Source: Owenia fusiformis
Taxonomy: Eukaryota > Annelida > Polychaeta > Sabellida > Oweniidae
Reading direction: 5' to 3'
NCBI GenBank assembly: GCA_903813345.2
Contig: CAIIXF020000335.1
Span: 1-64,000, forward strand
Length of the DNA stretch: 64,000 nucleotides
Numbering within the stretch: the first letter of the stretch is position 1; every line of letters begins with the position of its first letter. Position numbers and translations under genes: made by a program. This document shows positions 33,417 through 46,163 of this stretch, piece after piece. Under the pieces are notes generated by a model that was not told where the DNA came from, searched no databases, and saw nothing but the letters and a program-made list of their open reading frames with translations.

Positions 33417-35459
33417 ACTGATCGATTGTTGATGTTTGCGAGTTGCAGAAAGATGCTTCGAGGTTTATCTCAGCTGTACTGATTGCGTTATGAGATGTAT
33501 GGATATCTCGGCTCAATTTATTGATAGCGCGCCGACGTAAGAGAACAAACTTCCGGTTTGATCGGCTCAGCCAGCAAAGATACAATGGCGAATTATAACT
33601 GTGTTTGTTACCATATTTTGGAGCCGTTTTCAGTGTCTTCTAATGTCGGAGTATAGTCAACAAGACTATGTCATTAAAGGACATAAAATTCTCTACAAGA
33701 TGCACCCGCGTCGCCCTCTTGAAAACTCGATCGAAGCCAAGAAAAAATGAGAAAACTATGAAATGTACACGCTAAAATTCAAAGATTTCGCAATGAAATT
33801 GAAATAAATCAATCAACATGAAGACAAAGTTGTTTCTATTTCAGCTATTTTATGAATTAATATATTATGCGTGCTTTAGAAGCAAACTTCTCTTCGTACA
33901 AGGACATTTTGACGATGAAATCGTCGATTGACTTTCCCTAACTAACACAAATTTTTCGAAGGCAGCCATTTTGAGCGGTTTAGATATCAAGGGAAGAATG
34001 TTGTTGCAATGTGATATTTTTTGCCATAAATATCGTTTAAAGTTGTGTTTTCATCATGCAAATGATAAGTAGCTGTTTGGATACATCATCTTTAAAGATA
34101 TTTCGAAATGATTCTGTCGTACAATCGAGCACAATTTCGTACTTGTTAACAAAACCCGGCATGAAGTTTGTAGTTTAATGGGACGGTGACTGAGAGGCTA
34201 GGGAACACATCAGTGTTGTAACATTCATTCTGAACGTACCACCTTCATTTGACGGCTATGAGCGGGTTTGGAGCATACGACCTTGTGCAGCGTGTTATCA
34301 AACGTATCATCTATGCAAAAGTAAAAAGGGATTGTGCTTTTAAGTTTTGATTGTGCCAATCAGAATATGGCTTTCAAACTACGACCATTGACCTTGTGGA
34401 AGGTAACAATGATGATACGCAACCAAAGTCCTTAGATTTACCCATTCATAGCAGCAACGAGATGGCACTTTTGTTCAACTTTTTATTGAATGCTAAACCG
34501 ACATTCCAATCGATAATTCTAGCCAGAACTGGCGTGATTTTGCTATACAGTTCATCAATTGCTGGATATTTTATGCATTGATCTATTAGTTGAAAACCGT
34601 TTGCAACTGAATCACGAAACGTAAACTTGTCTCTCACAACGTGGGATGACAACACTTACGTCTGTTCTTCTGATTTTTATATGTCGTAAAAAGATAAAAA
34701 CGGAGCGTCACCAGCTGATTGCGCTTCTTAATTGATTGTGCTGAATACGAAATTCGAACAAACTGATTAACTTTATGGCATATCCTTCCCCTAACCCAGA
34801 ATGTTTATTTCATCATTAACATCTCTGGTTGTTCTTGTAGACGTTGTCGTTTTAACAGAACTATAGTCCCACCAAATCCCGAATTATCTAAATAGAACAA
34901 AGTTTATATCATAGGCAAAGATCGATAGAAATAATTTTTTTAAATAAAGATGGCATGGTAATCGATTTGGGTTTATTTCTAAATTATAATACTGGATTCT
35001 GCTGGTGCTGCCATCTTTATCTCGGCCCAGAACCTATGGTTTATATGTTAGCTACCTATATACCTTCGCTAGTGTCGTGTGTATTCTCATCATTACATTA
35101 ACATATAGCCCCTCTGTGTTTTGTCAGTAAACACTCTCACCAGTGTGTATTCTCAGCATTTCATTACAACCGTGTGTATTGTCAGTGTACACTCTCAACA
35201 CTTCATTACACCTGTGTGGGTTGCCAGCATATACATTATTCTTTCCAGTATTCATTCTAATAGTTACACCACACCCGTTTCTATTTTAAGCATGCACTCT
35301 TTTTCTCTCTCCAGTATGTATCCTTCCTGAAATGTTGTGGTCATACATAGGTTTATATAGAAAATGGCTATCTGACATACCGTGAACGCACAGTTGCACA
35401 CACTATTATGCACTCGATTAGATATTCATAAACTAATTTCTCTTTTGGAAGTAACAGTT
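33417..35459. repeat. Spacer 10 (type B, right-half markers)
   Basis: H1 box of copy 10 at 33600-33606. GAGCCGTTTTCAG near 33625 lacks one T, and TTTCAGCTATTTT near 33840 is shared only with spacer 11. No gene is seen. Confidence 0.85.
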
Positions 35460-35475
35460 GGCCCTGATAAGGGCC
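35460..35475 (-). terminator. Histone stem-loop of copy 11
   Basis: Perfect histone stem-loop 32 nt past the stop of copy 11. Confidence 0.95.
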
Positions 35476-35507
35476 GTTTTGGGGTACAATAAGCAATACT
35501 CGAGGCA

Positions 35508-36080
35508 TTACTTCTTTACTGGTTTCTTTGCTGCAGACTTCTTGGCAGCGATTTTCTTGGCCGCTGGTTTCTTGGCAGCGGCTTTCTTGGCAGCTGTTTT
35601 CTTAGCTACTGGTTTCTTTGCCTCTTTCTTGGGTGTCTTCGCTTTCTTTACTTTCTTTGGGGACTTTGATGCTGCAGTCTTTGCGGGTTTCTTAGCCGCC
35701 TTCTTGGGAGTCTTGACCTTCTTCACTGGCTTTTTGGCTGCAGGTTTCTTTGCCTTGACTGGCTTTTTGGCTACCTTTGGTTTCTTGGCTGCCTTTGGCT
35801 TCTCTCCGAGCTTGAATGAACCAGATGCGCCAGTTCCCTTGCTTTGCTTGAGAGTGCCTTTCGTCACACCCGCCTTGAGTGCCATCTTCAGATGAGCATT
35901 GGTAGATGATTCAGCACCGAGACCGTTAAAGTTGGCGATGATGTACTTCAGAATGGCTATTCTGCTGGATCCTGTGCGCTCTTTCAAAGCTCCAATGGCC
36001 TGGCTGATCATATCGATGTACTTGGGATGTTCTGCTACCTTGGCGGCCTTCTTCACTTTAGGAACTGCTGTGGATGCCAT
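35508..36080 (-). CDS. H1: Linker histone H1, copy 11
   Basis: Intact 190-residue H1 with Ala3 to Ser (private), Ile60 to Thr in the ESSINAHLK helix of the globular domain, and Ala188 to Val at the C-terminus. The Thr60/Val188 pair defines a subfamily with copies 14, 15 and 18. Confidence 0.97.
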   Translation of the reverse strand: MASTAVPKVKKAAKVAEHPKYIDMISQAIGALKERTGSSRIAILKYIIANFNGLGAESSTNAHLKMALKAGVTKGTLKQSKGTGASGSFKLGEKPKAAKKPKVAKKPVKAKKPAAKKPVKKVKTPKKAAKKPAKTAASKSPKKVKKAKTPKKEAKKPVAKKTAAKKAAAKKPAAKKIAAKKSAAKKPVKK

Positions 36081-38123
36081 ACTGATCGATTGTTGATGTT
36101 TGCGAGTTGCAGAAAGATGCTTCGAGGTTTATCTCAGCTGTACTGATTGCGTTATGAGATGTATGGATATCTCGGCTCAATTTATTGATAGCGCGCCGAC
36201 GTAAGAGAACAAACTTCCGGTTTGATCGGCTCAGCCAGCAAAGATACAATGGCGAATTATAACTGTGTTTGTTACCATATTTTGAAGCCGTTTTTCAGTG
36301 TCTTCTAATGTCGGAGTATAGTCAACAAGACTATGTCATTAAAGGACATAAAATTCTCTACAAGATGCACCCGCGTCGCCCTCTTGAAAACTCGATCGAA
36401 GCCAAGAAAAAATGAGAAAACTATGAAATGTACACGCTAAAATTCAAAGATTTCGCAATGAAATTGAAATAAATCAATCAACATGAAGACAAAGTTGTTT
36501 CTATTTCAGCTATTTTATGAATTAATATATTATGCGTGCTTTAGAAGCAAACTTCTCTTCGTACAAGGACATTTTGACGATGAAATCGTCGATTGACTTT
36601 CCCTAACTAACACAAATTTTTCGAAGGCAGCCATTTTGAGCGGTTTAGATATCAAGGGAAGAATGTTGTTGCAATGTGATATTTTTTGCCATAAATATCG
36701 TTTAAAGTTGTGTTTTCATCATGCAAATGATAAGTAGCTGTTTGGATACATCATCTTTAAAGATATTTCGAAATGATTCTGTCGTACAATCGAGCACAAT
36801 TTCGTACTTGTTAACAAAACCCGGCATGAAGTTTGTAGTTTAATGGGACGGTGACTGAGAGGCTAGGGAACACATCAGTGTTGTAACATTCATTCTGAAC
36901 GTACCACCTTCATTTGACGGCTATGAGCGGGTTTGGAGCATACGACCTTGTGCAGCGTGTTATCAAACGTATCATCTATGCAAAAGTAAAAAGGGATTGT
37001 GCTTTTAAGTTTTGATTGTGCCAATCAGAATATGGCTTTCAAACTACGACCATTGACCTTGTGGAAGGTAACAATGATGATACGCAACCAAAGTCCTTAG
37101 ATTTACCCATTCATAGCAGCAACGAGATGGCACTTTTGTTCAACTTTTTATTGAATGCTAAACCGACATTCCAATCTATAATTCTAGCCAGAACTGGCGT
37201 GATTTTGCTATACAGTTCATCAATTGCTGGATATTTTATGCATTGATCTATTAGTTGAAAACCGTTTGCAACTGAATCACGAAACGTAAACTTGTCTCTC
37301 ACAACGTGGGATGACAACACTTACGTCTGTTCTTCTGATTTTTATATGTCGTAAAAAGATAAAAACGGAGCGTCACCAGCTGATTGCGCTTCTTAATTGA
37401 TTGTGCTGAATACGAAATTCGAACAAACTGATTAACTTTATGGCATATCCTTCCCCTAACCCAGAATGTTTATTTCATCATTAACATCTCTGGTTGTTCT
37501 TGTAGACGTTGTCGTTTTAACAGAACTATAGTCCCACCAAATCCCGAATTATCTAAATAGAACAAAGTTTATATCATAGGCAAAGATCGATAGAAATAAT
37601 TTTTTAAATAAAGATGGCATGGTAATCGATTTGGGTTTATTTCTAAATTATAATACTGGATTCTGCTGGTGCTGCCATCTTTATCTCGGCCCAGAACCTA
37701 TGGTTTATATGTTAGCTACCTATATACCTTCGCTAGTGTCGTGTGTATTCTCATCATTACATTAACATATAGCCCCTCTGTGTTTTGTCAGTAAACACTC
37801 TCACCAGTGTGTATTCTCAGCATTTCATTACAACCGTGTGTATTGTCAGTGTACACTCTCAACACTTCATTACACCTGTGTGGGTTGCCAGCATATACAG
37901 TATTCTTTCCAGTATTCATTCTAATAGTTACACCACACCCGTTTCTATTTTAAGCATGCACTCTCTTTCTCTCTCCAGTATGTATCCTTCCTGAAATGTT
38001 GTGGTCATACATAGGTTTATATAGAAAATGGCTATCTGACATACCGTGAACGCACAGTTGCACACACTATTATGCACTCGATTAGATATTCATAAACTAA
38101 TTTCTCTTTTGGAAGTAACAGTT
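36081..38123. repeat. Spacer 11 (type B, right-half markers)
   Basis: H1 box of copy 11 at 36264-36270. It has TTTTGAAGCCG near 36284 (usually TTTTGGAGCCG) and CAATCTATAATT near 37175. No gene is seen. Confidence 0.85.
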
Positions 38124-38139
38124 GGCCCTGATAAGGGCC
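38124..38139 (-). terminator. Histone stem-loop of copy 12
   Basis: Perfect histone stem-loop 32 nt past the stop of copy 12. Confidence 0.95.
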
Positions 38140-38171
38140 GTTTTGGGGTACAATAAGCAATACTCGAGGCA

Positions 38172-38744
38172 TTACTTCTTTACTGGTTTCTTTGCTGCAG
38201 ACTTCTTGGCAGCGATTTTCTTGGCCGCTGGTTTCTTGGCAGCGGCTTTCTTGGCAGCTGTTTTCTTAGCTACTGGTTTCTTTGCCTCTTTCTTGGGTGT
38301 CTTCGCTTTCTTTACTTTCTTTGGGGACTTTGATGCTGCAGTCTTTGCGGGTTTCTTAGCCGCCTTCTCGGGAGTCTTGACCTTCTTCACTGGCTTTTTG
38401 GCTGCAGGTTTCTTTTCCTTGACTGGCTTTTTGGCTACCTTTGGTTTCTTGGCTGCCTTTGGCTTCTCTCCGAGCTTGAATGAACCAGATGCGCCAGTTC
38501 CCTTGCTTTGCTTGAGAGTGCCTTTCGTCACACCCGCCTTGAGTGCCATCTTCAGATGAGCATTGATAGATGATTCAGCACCGAGACCGTTAAAGTTGGC
38601 GATGATGTACTTCAGAATGGCTATTCTGCTGGATCCTGTGCGCTCTTTCAAAGCTCCAATGGCCTGGCTGATCATATCGATGTACTTGGGATGTTCTGCT
38701 ACCTTGGCGGCCTTCTTCACTTTAGGAACTGCTGTGGCTGCCAT
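38172..38744 (-). CDS. H1: Linker histone H1, copy 12 (recombinant form)
   Basis: Intact 190-residue H1 that looks mosaic. The C-terminal end (Val188, Ala167, Ala183) is like copies 11 and 14. Glu126 and Glu110 and everything further upstream are like copy 6. The switch falls between about 38230 and 38365, which makes this gene the left breakpoint of the tract shared with copies 6-7. Confidence 0.96.
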   Translation of the reverse strand: MAATAVPKVKKAAKVAEHPKYIDMISQAIGALKERTGSSRIAILKYIIANFNGLGAESSINAHLKMALKAGVTKGTLKQSKGTGASGSFKLGEKPKAAKKPKVAKKPVKEKKPAAKKPVKKVKTPEKAAKKPAKTAASKSPKKVKKAKTPKKEAKKPVAKKTAAKKAAAKKPAAKKIAAKKSAAKKPVKK

Positions 38745-40787
38745 ACTGATCGATTGTTGATGTTTGCGAGTTGCAGAAAGATGCTTCGAGGTTTATCTCA
38801 GCTGTACTGATTGCGTTATGAGATGTATGGATATCTCGGCTCAATTTATTGATAGCGCGCCGACGTAAGAGAACAAACTTCCGGTTTGATCGGCTCAGCC
38901 AGCAAAGATACAATGGCGAATTATAACTGTGTTTGTTACCATATTTTGGAGCCGTTTTTCAGTGTCTTCTAATGTCGGAGTATAGTCAACAAGACTATGT
39001 CATTAAAGGACATAAAATTCTCTACAAGATGCACCCGCGTCGCCCTCTTGAAAACTCGATCGAAGCCAAGAAAAAATGAGAAAACTATGAAATGTACACG
39101 CTAAAATTCAAAGATTTCGCAATGAAATTGAAATAAATCAATCAACATGAAGACAAAGTTGTTTCTATTTGAGCTATTTCATGAATTAATATATTATGCG
39201 TGCTTTAGAAGCAAACTTCTCTTCGTACAAGGACATTTTGACGATGAAATCGTCGATTGACTTTCCCTAACTAACACAAATTTTTCGAAGGCAGCCATTT
39301 TGAGCGGTTTAGATATCAAGGGAAGAATGTTGTTGCAATGTGATATTTTTTGCCATAAATATCGTTTAAAGTTGTGTTTTCATCATGCAAATGATAAGAA
39401 GCTGTTTGGATACATCATCTTTAAAGATATTTCGAAATGATTCTGTCGTACAATCGAGCACAATTTCGTACTTGTTAACAAAACCCGGCATGAAGTTTGT
39501 AGTTTAATGGGACGGTGACTGAGAGGCTAGGGAACACATCAGTGTTGTAACATTCATTCTGAACGTACCACCTTCATTTGACGGCTATGAGCGGGTTTGG
39601 AGCATACGACCTTGTGCAGCGTGTTATCAAACGTATCATCTATGCAAAAGTAAAAAGGGATTGTGCTTTTAAGTTTTGATTGTGCCAATCAGAATATGGC
39701 TTTCAAAATACGACCATTGACCTTGTGGAAGGTAACAATGATGATACGCAACCAAAGTCCTTAGATTTACCCATTCATAGCAGCAACGAGATGGCACTTT
39801 TGTTCAACTTTTTATTGAATGCTAAACCGACATTCCAATCGATAATTCTAGCCAGAACTGGCGTGATTTTGCTATACAGTTCATCAATTGCTGGATATTT
39901 TATGCATTGATCTATTAGTTGAAAACCGTTTGCAACTGAATCACGAAACGTAAACTTGTCTCTCACAACGTGGGATGACAACACTTACGTCTGTTCTTCT
40001 GATTTTTATATGTCGTAAAAAGATAAAAACGGAGCGTCACCAGCTGATTGCGCTTCTTAATTGATTGTGCTGAATACGAAATTCGAACAAACTGATTAAC
40101 TTTATGGCATATCCTTCCCCTAACCCAGAATGTTTATTTCATCATTAACATCTCTGATTGTTCTTGTAGACGTTGTCGTTTTAAGAGAACTATAGTCCCA
40201 CCAAATCCCGAATTATCTAAATAGAACATAGTTTATATCATAGGCAAAGATCGATAGAAATAATTTTTTAAATAAAGATGGCATGGTAATCGATTTGGGT
40301 TTATTTCTAAATTATAATACTGGATTCTGCTGGTGCTGCCATCTTTATCTCGGCCCAGAATCTATGGTTTATATGTTAGCTACCTATATACCTTCGCTAG
40401 TGTCGTGTGTATTCTCATCATTACATTAACATATAGCCCCTCTGTGTTTTGTCAGTAAACACTCTCACCAGTGTGTATTCTCAGCATTTCATTACAACCG
40501 TGTGTATTGTCAGTGTACACTCTCAACACTTCATTACACCTGTGTAGGTTGCCAGCATATACAGTATTCTTTCCAGTGTTCATTCTAATAGTTACACCAC
40601 ACCCGTTTCTATTTTAAGCATGCACTCTCTTTCTCTCTCCAGTATGTATCCTTCCTGAAATGTTGTGGTCATACATAGGTTTATATAGAAAATGGCTATC
40701 TGACATACCGTGAACGCACAGTTGCACACACTATTATGCACTCGATTAGATATTCATAAACTAATTTCTCTTTTGGAAGTAACAGTT
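38745..40787. repeat. Spacer 12 (type A, copy of spacer 6)
   Basis: H1 box of copy 12 at 38928-38934. It has GAGCTATTTCATG near 39175, GATAAGAAGCTG near 39395, AAAATACGACC near 39707 and AGAATCTATGG near 40359: the full marker set of spacer 6, in the middle of the right-half block. No gene is seen. Confidence 0.88.
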
Positions 40788-40803
40788 GGCCCTGATAAGG
40801 GCC
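40788..40803 (-). terminator. Histone stem-loop of copy 13
   Basis: Perfect histone stem-loop 32 nt past the stop of copy 13. Confidence 0.95.
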
Positions 40804-40835
40804 GTTTTGGGGTACAATAAGCAATACTCGAGGCA

Positions 40836-41408
40836 TTACTTCTTTGCTGGTTTCTTTGCTGCAGACTTCTTGGCAGCGATTTTCTTGGCCGCTGGTTTCT
40901 TGGCAGCGGCTTTCTTGGCAGCTGTTTTCTTAGCTACTGGTTTCTTTGCCTCTTTCTTGGGTGTCTTCGCTTTCTTTACTTTCTTTGGGGACTTTGATGC
41001 TGCAGTCTTTGCGGGTTTCTTAGCCGCCTTCTTGGGAGTCTTGACCTTCTTTACTGGCTTTTTGGCTGCAGGTTTCTTTGCCTTGACTGGCTTTTTGGCT
41101 ACCTTTGGTTTCTTGGCTGCCTTTGGCTTCTCTCCGAGCTTGAATGAACCAGATGCGCCAGTTCCCTTGCTTTGCTTGAGAGTGCCTTTCGTCACACCCG
41201 CCTTGAGTGCCATCTTCAGATGAGCATTGATAGATGATTCAGCACCGAGACCGTTAAAGTTGGCGATGATGTACTTCAGAATGGCTATTCTGCTGGATCC
41301 TGTGCGCTCTTTCAAAGCTCCAATGGCCTGGCTGATCATATCGATGTACTTGGGATGTTCTGCTACCTTGGCGGCCTTCTTCACTTTAGGAACTGCTGTG
41401 GCTGCCAT
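40836..41408 (-). CDS. H1: Linker histone H1, copy 13
   Basis: Intact 190-residue H1, protein identical to copies 4 and 7. Its nucleotide markers (CTTCTTTACTGG near 41048) are those of copies 2, 4 and 7, not of its neighbours 12 and 14. Confidence 0.97.
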   Translation of the reverse strand: MAATAVPKVKKAAKVAEHPKYIDMISQAIGALKERTGSSRIAILKYIIANFNGLGAESSINAHLKMALKAGVTKGTLKQSKGTGASGSFKLGEKPKAAKKPKVAKKPVKAKKPAAKKPVKKVKTPKKAAKKPAKTAASKSPKKVKKAKTPKKEAKKPVAKKTAAKKAAAKKPAAKKIAAKKSAAKKPAKK

Positions 41409-43451
41409 ACTGATCGATTGTTGATGTTTGCGAGTTGCAGAAAGATGCTTCGAGGTTTATCTCAGCTGTACTGATTGCGTTATGAGATGTATGGATATCT
41501 CGGCTCAATTTATTGATAGCGCGCCGACGTAAGAGAACAAACTTCCGGTTTGATCGGCTCAGCCAGCAAAGATACAATGGCGAATTATAACTGTGTTTGT
41601 TACCATATTTTGGAGCCGTTTTTCAGTGTCTTCTAATGTCGGAGTATAGTCAACAAGACTATGTCATTAAAGGACATAAAATTCTCTACAAGATGCACCC
41701 GCGTCGCCCTCTTGAAAACTCGATCGAAGCCAAGAAAAAATGAGAAAACTATGAAATGTACACGCTAAAATTCAAAGATTTCGCAATGAAATTGAAATAA
41801 ATCAATCAACATGAAGACAAAGTTGTTTCTATTTGAGCTATTTTATGAATTAATATATTATGCGTGCTTTAGAAGCAAACTTCTCTTCGTACAAGGACAT
41901 TTTGACGATGAAATCGTCGATTGACTTTCCCTAACTAACACAAATTTTTCGAAGGCAGCCATTTTGAGCGGTTTAGATATCAAGGGAAGAATGTTGTTGC
42001 AATGTGATATTTTTTGCCATAAATATCGTTTAAAGTTGTGTTTTCATCATGCAAATGATAAGTAGCTGTTTGGATACATCATCTTTAAAGATATTTCGAA
42101 ATGATTCTGTCGTACAATCGAGCACAATTTCGTACTTGTTAACAAAACCCGGCATGAAGTTTGTAGTTTAATGGGACGGTGACTGAGAGGCTAGGGAACA
42201 CATCAGTGTTGTAACATTCATTCTGAACGTACCACCTTCATTTGACGGCTATGAGCGGGTTTGGAGCATACGACCTTGTGCAGCGTGTTATCAAACGTAT
42301 CATCTATGCAAAAGTAAAAAGGGATTGTGCTTTTAAGTTTTGATTGTGCCAATCAGAATATGGCTTTCAAACTACGACCATTGACCTTGTGGAAGGTAAC
42401 AATGATGATACGCAACCAAAGTCCTTAGATTTACCCATTCATAGCAGCAACGAGATGGCACTTTTGTTCAACTTTTTATTGAATGCTAAACCGACATTCC
42501 AATCGATAATTCTAGCCAGAACTGGCGTGATTTTGCTATACAGTTCATCAATTGCTGGATATTTTATGCATTGATCTATTAGTTGAAAACCGTTTGCAAC
42601 TGAATCACGAAACGTAAACTTGTCTCTCACAACGTGGGATGACAACACTTACGTCTGTTCTACTGATTTTTATATGTCGTAAAAAGATAAAAACGGAGCG
42701 TCACCAGCTGATTGCGCTTCTTAATTGATTGTGCTGAATACGAAATTCGAACAAACTGATTAACTTTATGGCATATCCTTCCCCTAACCCAGAATGTTTA
42801 TTTCATCATTAACATCTCTGGTTGTTCTTGTAGACGTTGTCGTTTTAACAGAACTATAGTCCCACCAAATCCCGAATTATCTAAATAGAACAAAGTTTAT
42901 ATCATAGGCAAAGATCGATAGAAATAATTTTTTAAATAAAGATGGCATGGTAATCGATTTGGGTTTATTTCTAAATTATAATACTGGATTCTGCTGGTGC
43001 TGCCATCTTTATCTCGGCCCAGAACCTATGGTTTATATGTTAGCTACCTATATACCTTCGCTAGTGTCGTGTGTATTCTCATCATTACATTAACATATAG
43101 CCCCTCTGTGTTTTGTCAGTAAACACTCTCACCAGTGTGTATTCTCAGCATTTCATTACAACCGTGTGTATTGTCAGTGTACACTCTCAACACTTCATTA
43201 CACCTGTGTGGGTTGCCAGCATATACAGTATTCTTTCCAGTATTCATTCTAATAGTTACACCACACCCGTTTCTATTTTAAGCATGCACTCTCTTTCTCT
43301 CTCCAGTATGTATCCTTCCTGAAATGTTGTGGTCATACATAGGTTTATATAGAAAATGGCTATCTGACATACCGTGAACGCACAGTTGCACACACTATTA
43401 TGCACTCGATTAGATATTCATAAACTAATTTCTCTTTTGGAAGTAACAGTT
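41409..43451. repeat. Spacer 13 (type B, right-half markers)
   Basis: H1 box of copy 13 at 41592-41598. TTCTACTGATTTT near 42660 is shared with spacers 14 and 18. From about 42840 the right-half markers (AACAGAACT, GAACAAAG) return. No gene is seen. Confidence 0.85.
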
Positions 43452-43467
43452 GGCCCTGATAAGGGCC
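43452..43467 (-). terminator. Histone stem-loop of copy 14
   Basis: Perfect histone stem-loop 32 nt past the stop of copy 14. Confidence 0.95.
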
Positions 43468-43499
43468 GTTTTGGGGTACAATAAGCAATACTCGAGGCA

Positions 43500-44072
43500 T
43501 TACTTCTTTACTGGTTTCTTTGCTGCAGACTTCTTGGCAGCGATTTTCTTGGCCGCTGGTTTCTTGGCAGCGGCTTTCTTGGCAGCTGTTTTCTTAGCTA
43601 CTGGTTTCTTTGCCTCTTTCTTGGGTGTCTTCGCTTTCTTTACTTTCTTTGGGGACTTTGATGCTGCAGTCTTTGCGGGTTTCTTAGCCGCCTTCTTGGG
43701 AGTCTTGACCTTCTTCACTGGCTTTTTGGCTGCAGGTTTCTTTGCCTTGACTGGCTTTTTGGCTACCTTTGGTTTCTTGGCTGCCTTTGGCTTCTCTCCG
43801 AGCTTGAATGAACCAGATGCGCCAGTTCCCTTGCTTTGCTTGAGAGTGCCTTTCGTCACACCCGCCTTGAGTGCCATCTTCAGATGAGCATTGGTAGATG
43901 ATTCAGCACCGAGACCGTTAAAGTTGGCGATGATGTACTTCAGAATGGCTATTCTGCTGGATCCTGTGCGCTCTTTCAAAGCTCCAATGGCCTGGCTGAT
44001 CATATCGATGTACTTGGGATGTTCTGCTACCTTGGCGGCCTTCTTCACTTTAGGAACTGCTGTGGCTGCCAT
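43500..44072 (-). CDS. H1: Linker histone H1, copy 14
   Basis: Intact 190-residue H1 with Thr60 and Val188, protein identical to copies 15 and 18. Units 14 and 15 look like a very recent duplication. Confidence 0.97.
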   Translation of the reverse strand: MAATAVPKVKKAAKVAEHPKYIDMISQAIGALKERTGSSRIAILKYIIANFNGLGAESSTNAHLKMALKAGVTKGTLKQSKGTGASGSFKLGEKPKAAKKPKVAKKPVKAKKPAAKKPVKKVKTPKKAAKKPAKTAASKSPKKVKKAKTPKKEAKKPVAKKTAAKKAAAKKPAAKKIAAKKSAAKKPVKK

Positions 44073-46115
44073 ACTGATCGATTGTTGATGTTTGCGAGTT
44101 GCAGAAAGATGCTTCGAGGTTTATCTCAGCTGTACTGATTGCGTTATGAGATGTATGGATATCTCGGCTCAATTTATTGATAGCGCGCCGACGTAAGAGA
44201 ACAAACTTCCGGTTTGATCGGCTCAGCCAGCAAAGATACAATGGCGAATTATAACTGTGTTTGTTACCATATTTTGGAGCCGTTTTTCAGTGTCTTCTAA
44301 TGTCGGAGTATAGTCAACAAGACTATGTCATTAAAGGACATAAAATTCTCTACAAGATGCACCCGCGTCGCCCTCTTGAAAACTCGATCGAAGCCAAGAA
44401 AAAATGAGAAAACTATGAAATGTACACGCTAAAATTCAAAGATTTCGCAATGAAATTGAAATAAATCAATCAACATGAAGACAAAGTTGTTTCTATTTGA
44501 GCTATTTTATGAATTAATATATTATGCGTGCTTTAGAAGCAAACTTCTCTTCGTACAAGGACATTTTGACGATGAAATCGTCGATTGACTTTCCCTAACT
44601 AACACAAATTTTTCGAAGGCAGCCATTTTGAGCGGTTTAGATATCAAGGGAAGAATGTTGTTGCAATGTGATATTTTTTGCCATAAATATCGTTTAAAGT
44701 TGTGTTTTCATCATGCAAATGATAAGTAGCTGTTTGGATACATCATCTTTAAAGATATTTCGAAATGATTCTGTCGTACAATCGAGCACAATTTCGTACT
44801 TGTTAACAAAACCCGGCATGAAGTTTGTAGTTTAATGGGACGGTGACTGAGAGGCTAGGGAACACATCAGTGTTGTAACATTCATTCTGAACGTACCACC
44901 TTCATTTGACGGCTATGAGCGGGTTTGGAGCATACGACCTTGTGCAGCGTGTTATCAAACGTATCATCTATGCAAAAGTAAAAAGGGATTGTGCTTTTAA
45001 GTTTTGATTGTGCCAATCAGAATATGGCTTTCAAACTACGACCATTGACCTTGTGGAAGGTAACAATGATGATACGCAACCAAAGTCCTTAGATTTACCC
45101 ATTCATAGCAGCAACGAGATGGCACTTTTGTTCAACTTTTTATTGAATGCTAAACCGACATTCCAATCGATAATTCTAGCCAGAACTGGCGTGATTTTGC
45201 TATACAGTTCATCAATTGCTGGATATTTTATGCATTGATCTATTAGTTGAAAACCGTTTGCAACTGAATCACGAAACGTAAACTTGTCTCTCACAACGTG
45301 GGATGACAACACTTACGTCTGTTCTACTGATTTTTATATGTCGTAAAAAGATAAAAACGGAGCGTCACCAGCTGATTGCGCTTCTTAATTGATTGTGCTG
45401 AATACGAAATTCGAACAAACTGATTAACTTTATGGCATATCCTTCCCCTAACCCAGAATGTTTATTTCATCATTAACATCTCTGGTTGTTCTTGTAGACG
45501 TTGTCGTTTTAACAGAACTATAGTCCCACCAAATCCCGAATTATCTAAATAGAACAAAGTTTATATCATAGGCAAAGATCGATAGAAATAATTTTTTAAA
45601 TAAAGATGGCATGGTAATCGATTTGGGTTTATTTCTAAATTATAATACTGGATTCTGCTGGTGCTGCCATCTTTATCTCGGCCCAGAACCTATGGTTTAT
45701 ATGTTAGCTACCTATATACCTTCGCTAGTGTCGTGTGTATTCTCATCATTACATTAACATATAGCCCCTCTGTGTTTTGTCAGTAAACACTCTCACCAGT
45801 GTGTATTCTCAGCATTTCATTACAACCGTGTGTATTGTCAGTGTACACTCTCAACACTTCATTACACCTGTGTGGGTTGCCAGCATATACAGTATTCTTT
45901 CCAGTATTCATTCTAATAGTTACACCACACCCGTTTCTATTTTAAGCATGCACTCTCTTTCTCTCTCCAGTATGTATCCTTCCTGAAATGTTGTGGTCAT
46001 ACATAGGTTTATATAGAAAATGGCTATCTGACATACCGTGAACGCACAGTTGCACACACTATTATGCACTCGATTAGATATTCATAAACTAATTTCTCTT
46101 TTGGAAGTAACAGTT
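44073..46115. repeat. Spacer 14 (type B, right-half markers)
   Basis: H1 box of copy 14 at 44256-44262. Practically the same as spacer 13 from about 42640 on, including TTCTACTGATTTT near 45324. No gene is seen. Confidence 0.85.
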
Positions 46116-46131
46116 GGCCCTGATAAGGGCC
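46116..46131 (-). terminator. Histone stem-loop of copy 15
   Basis: Perfect histone stem-loop 32 nt past the stop of copy 15. Confidence 0.95.
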
Positions 46132-46163
46132 GTTTTGGGGTACAATAAGCAATACTCGAGGCA

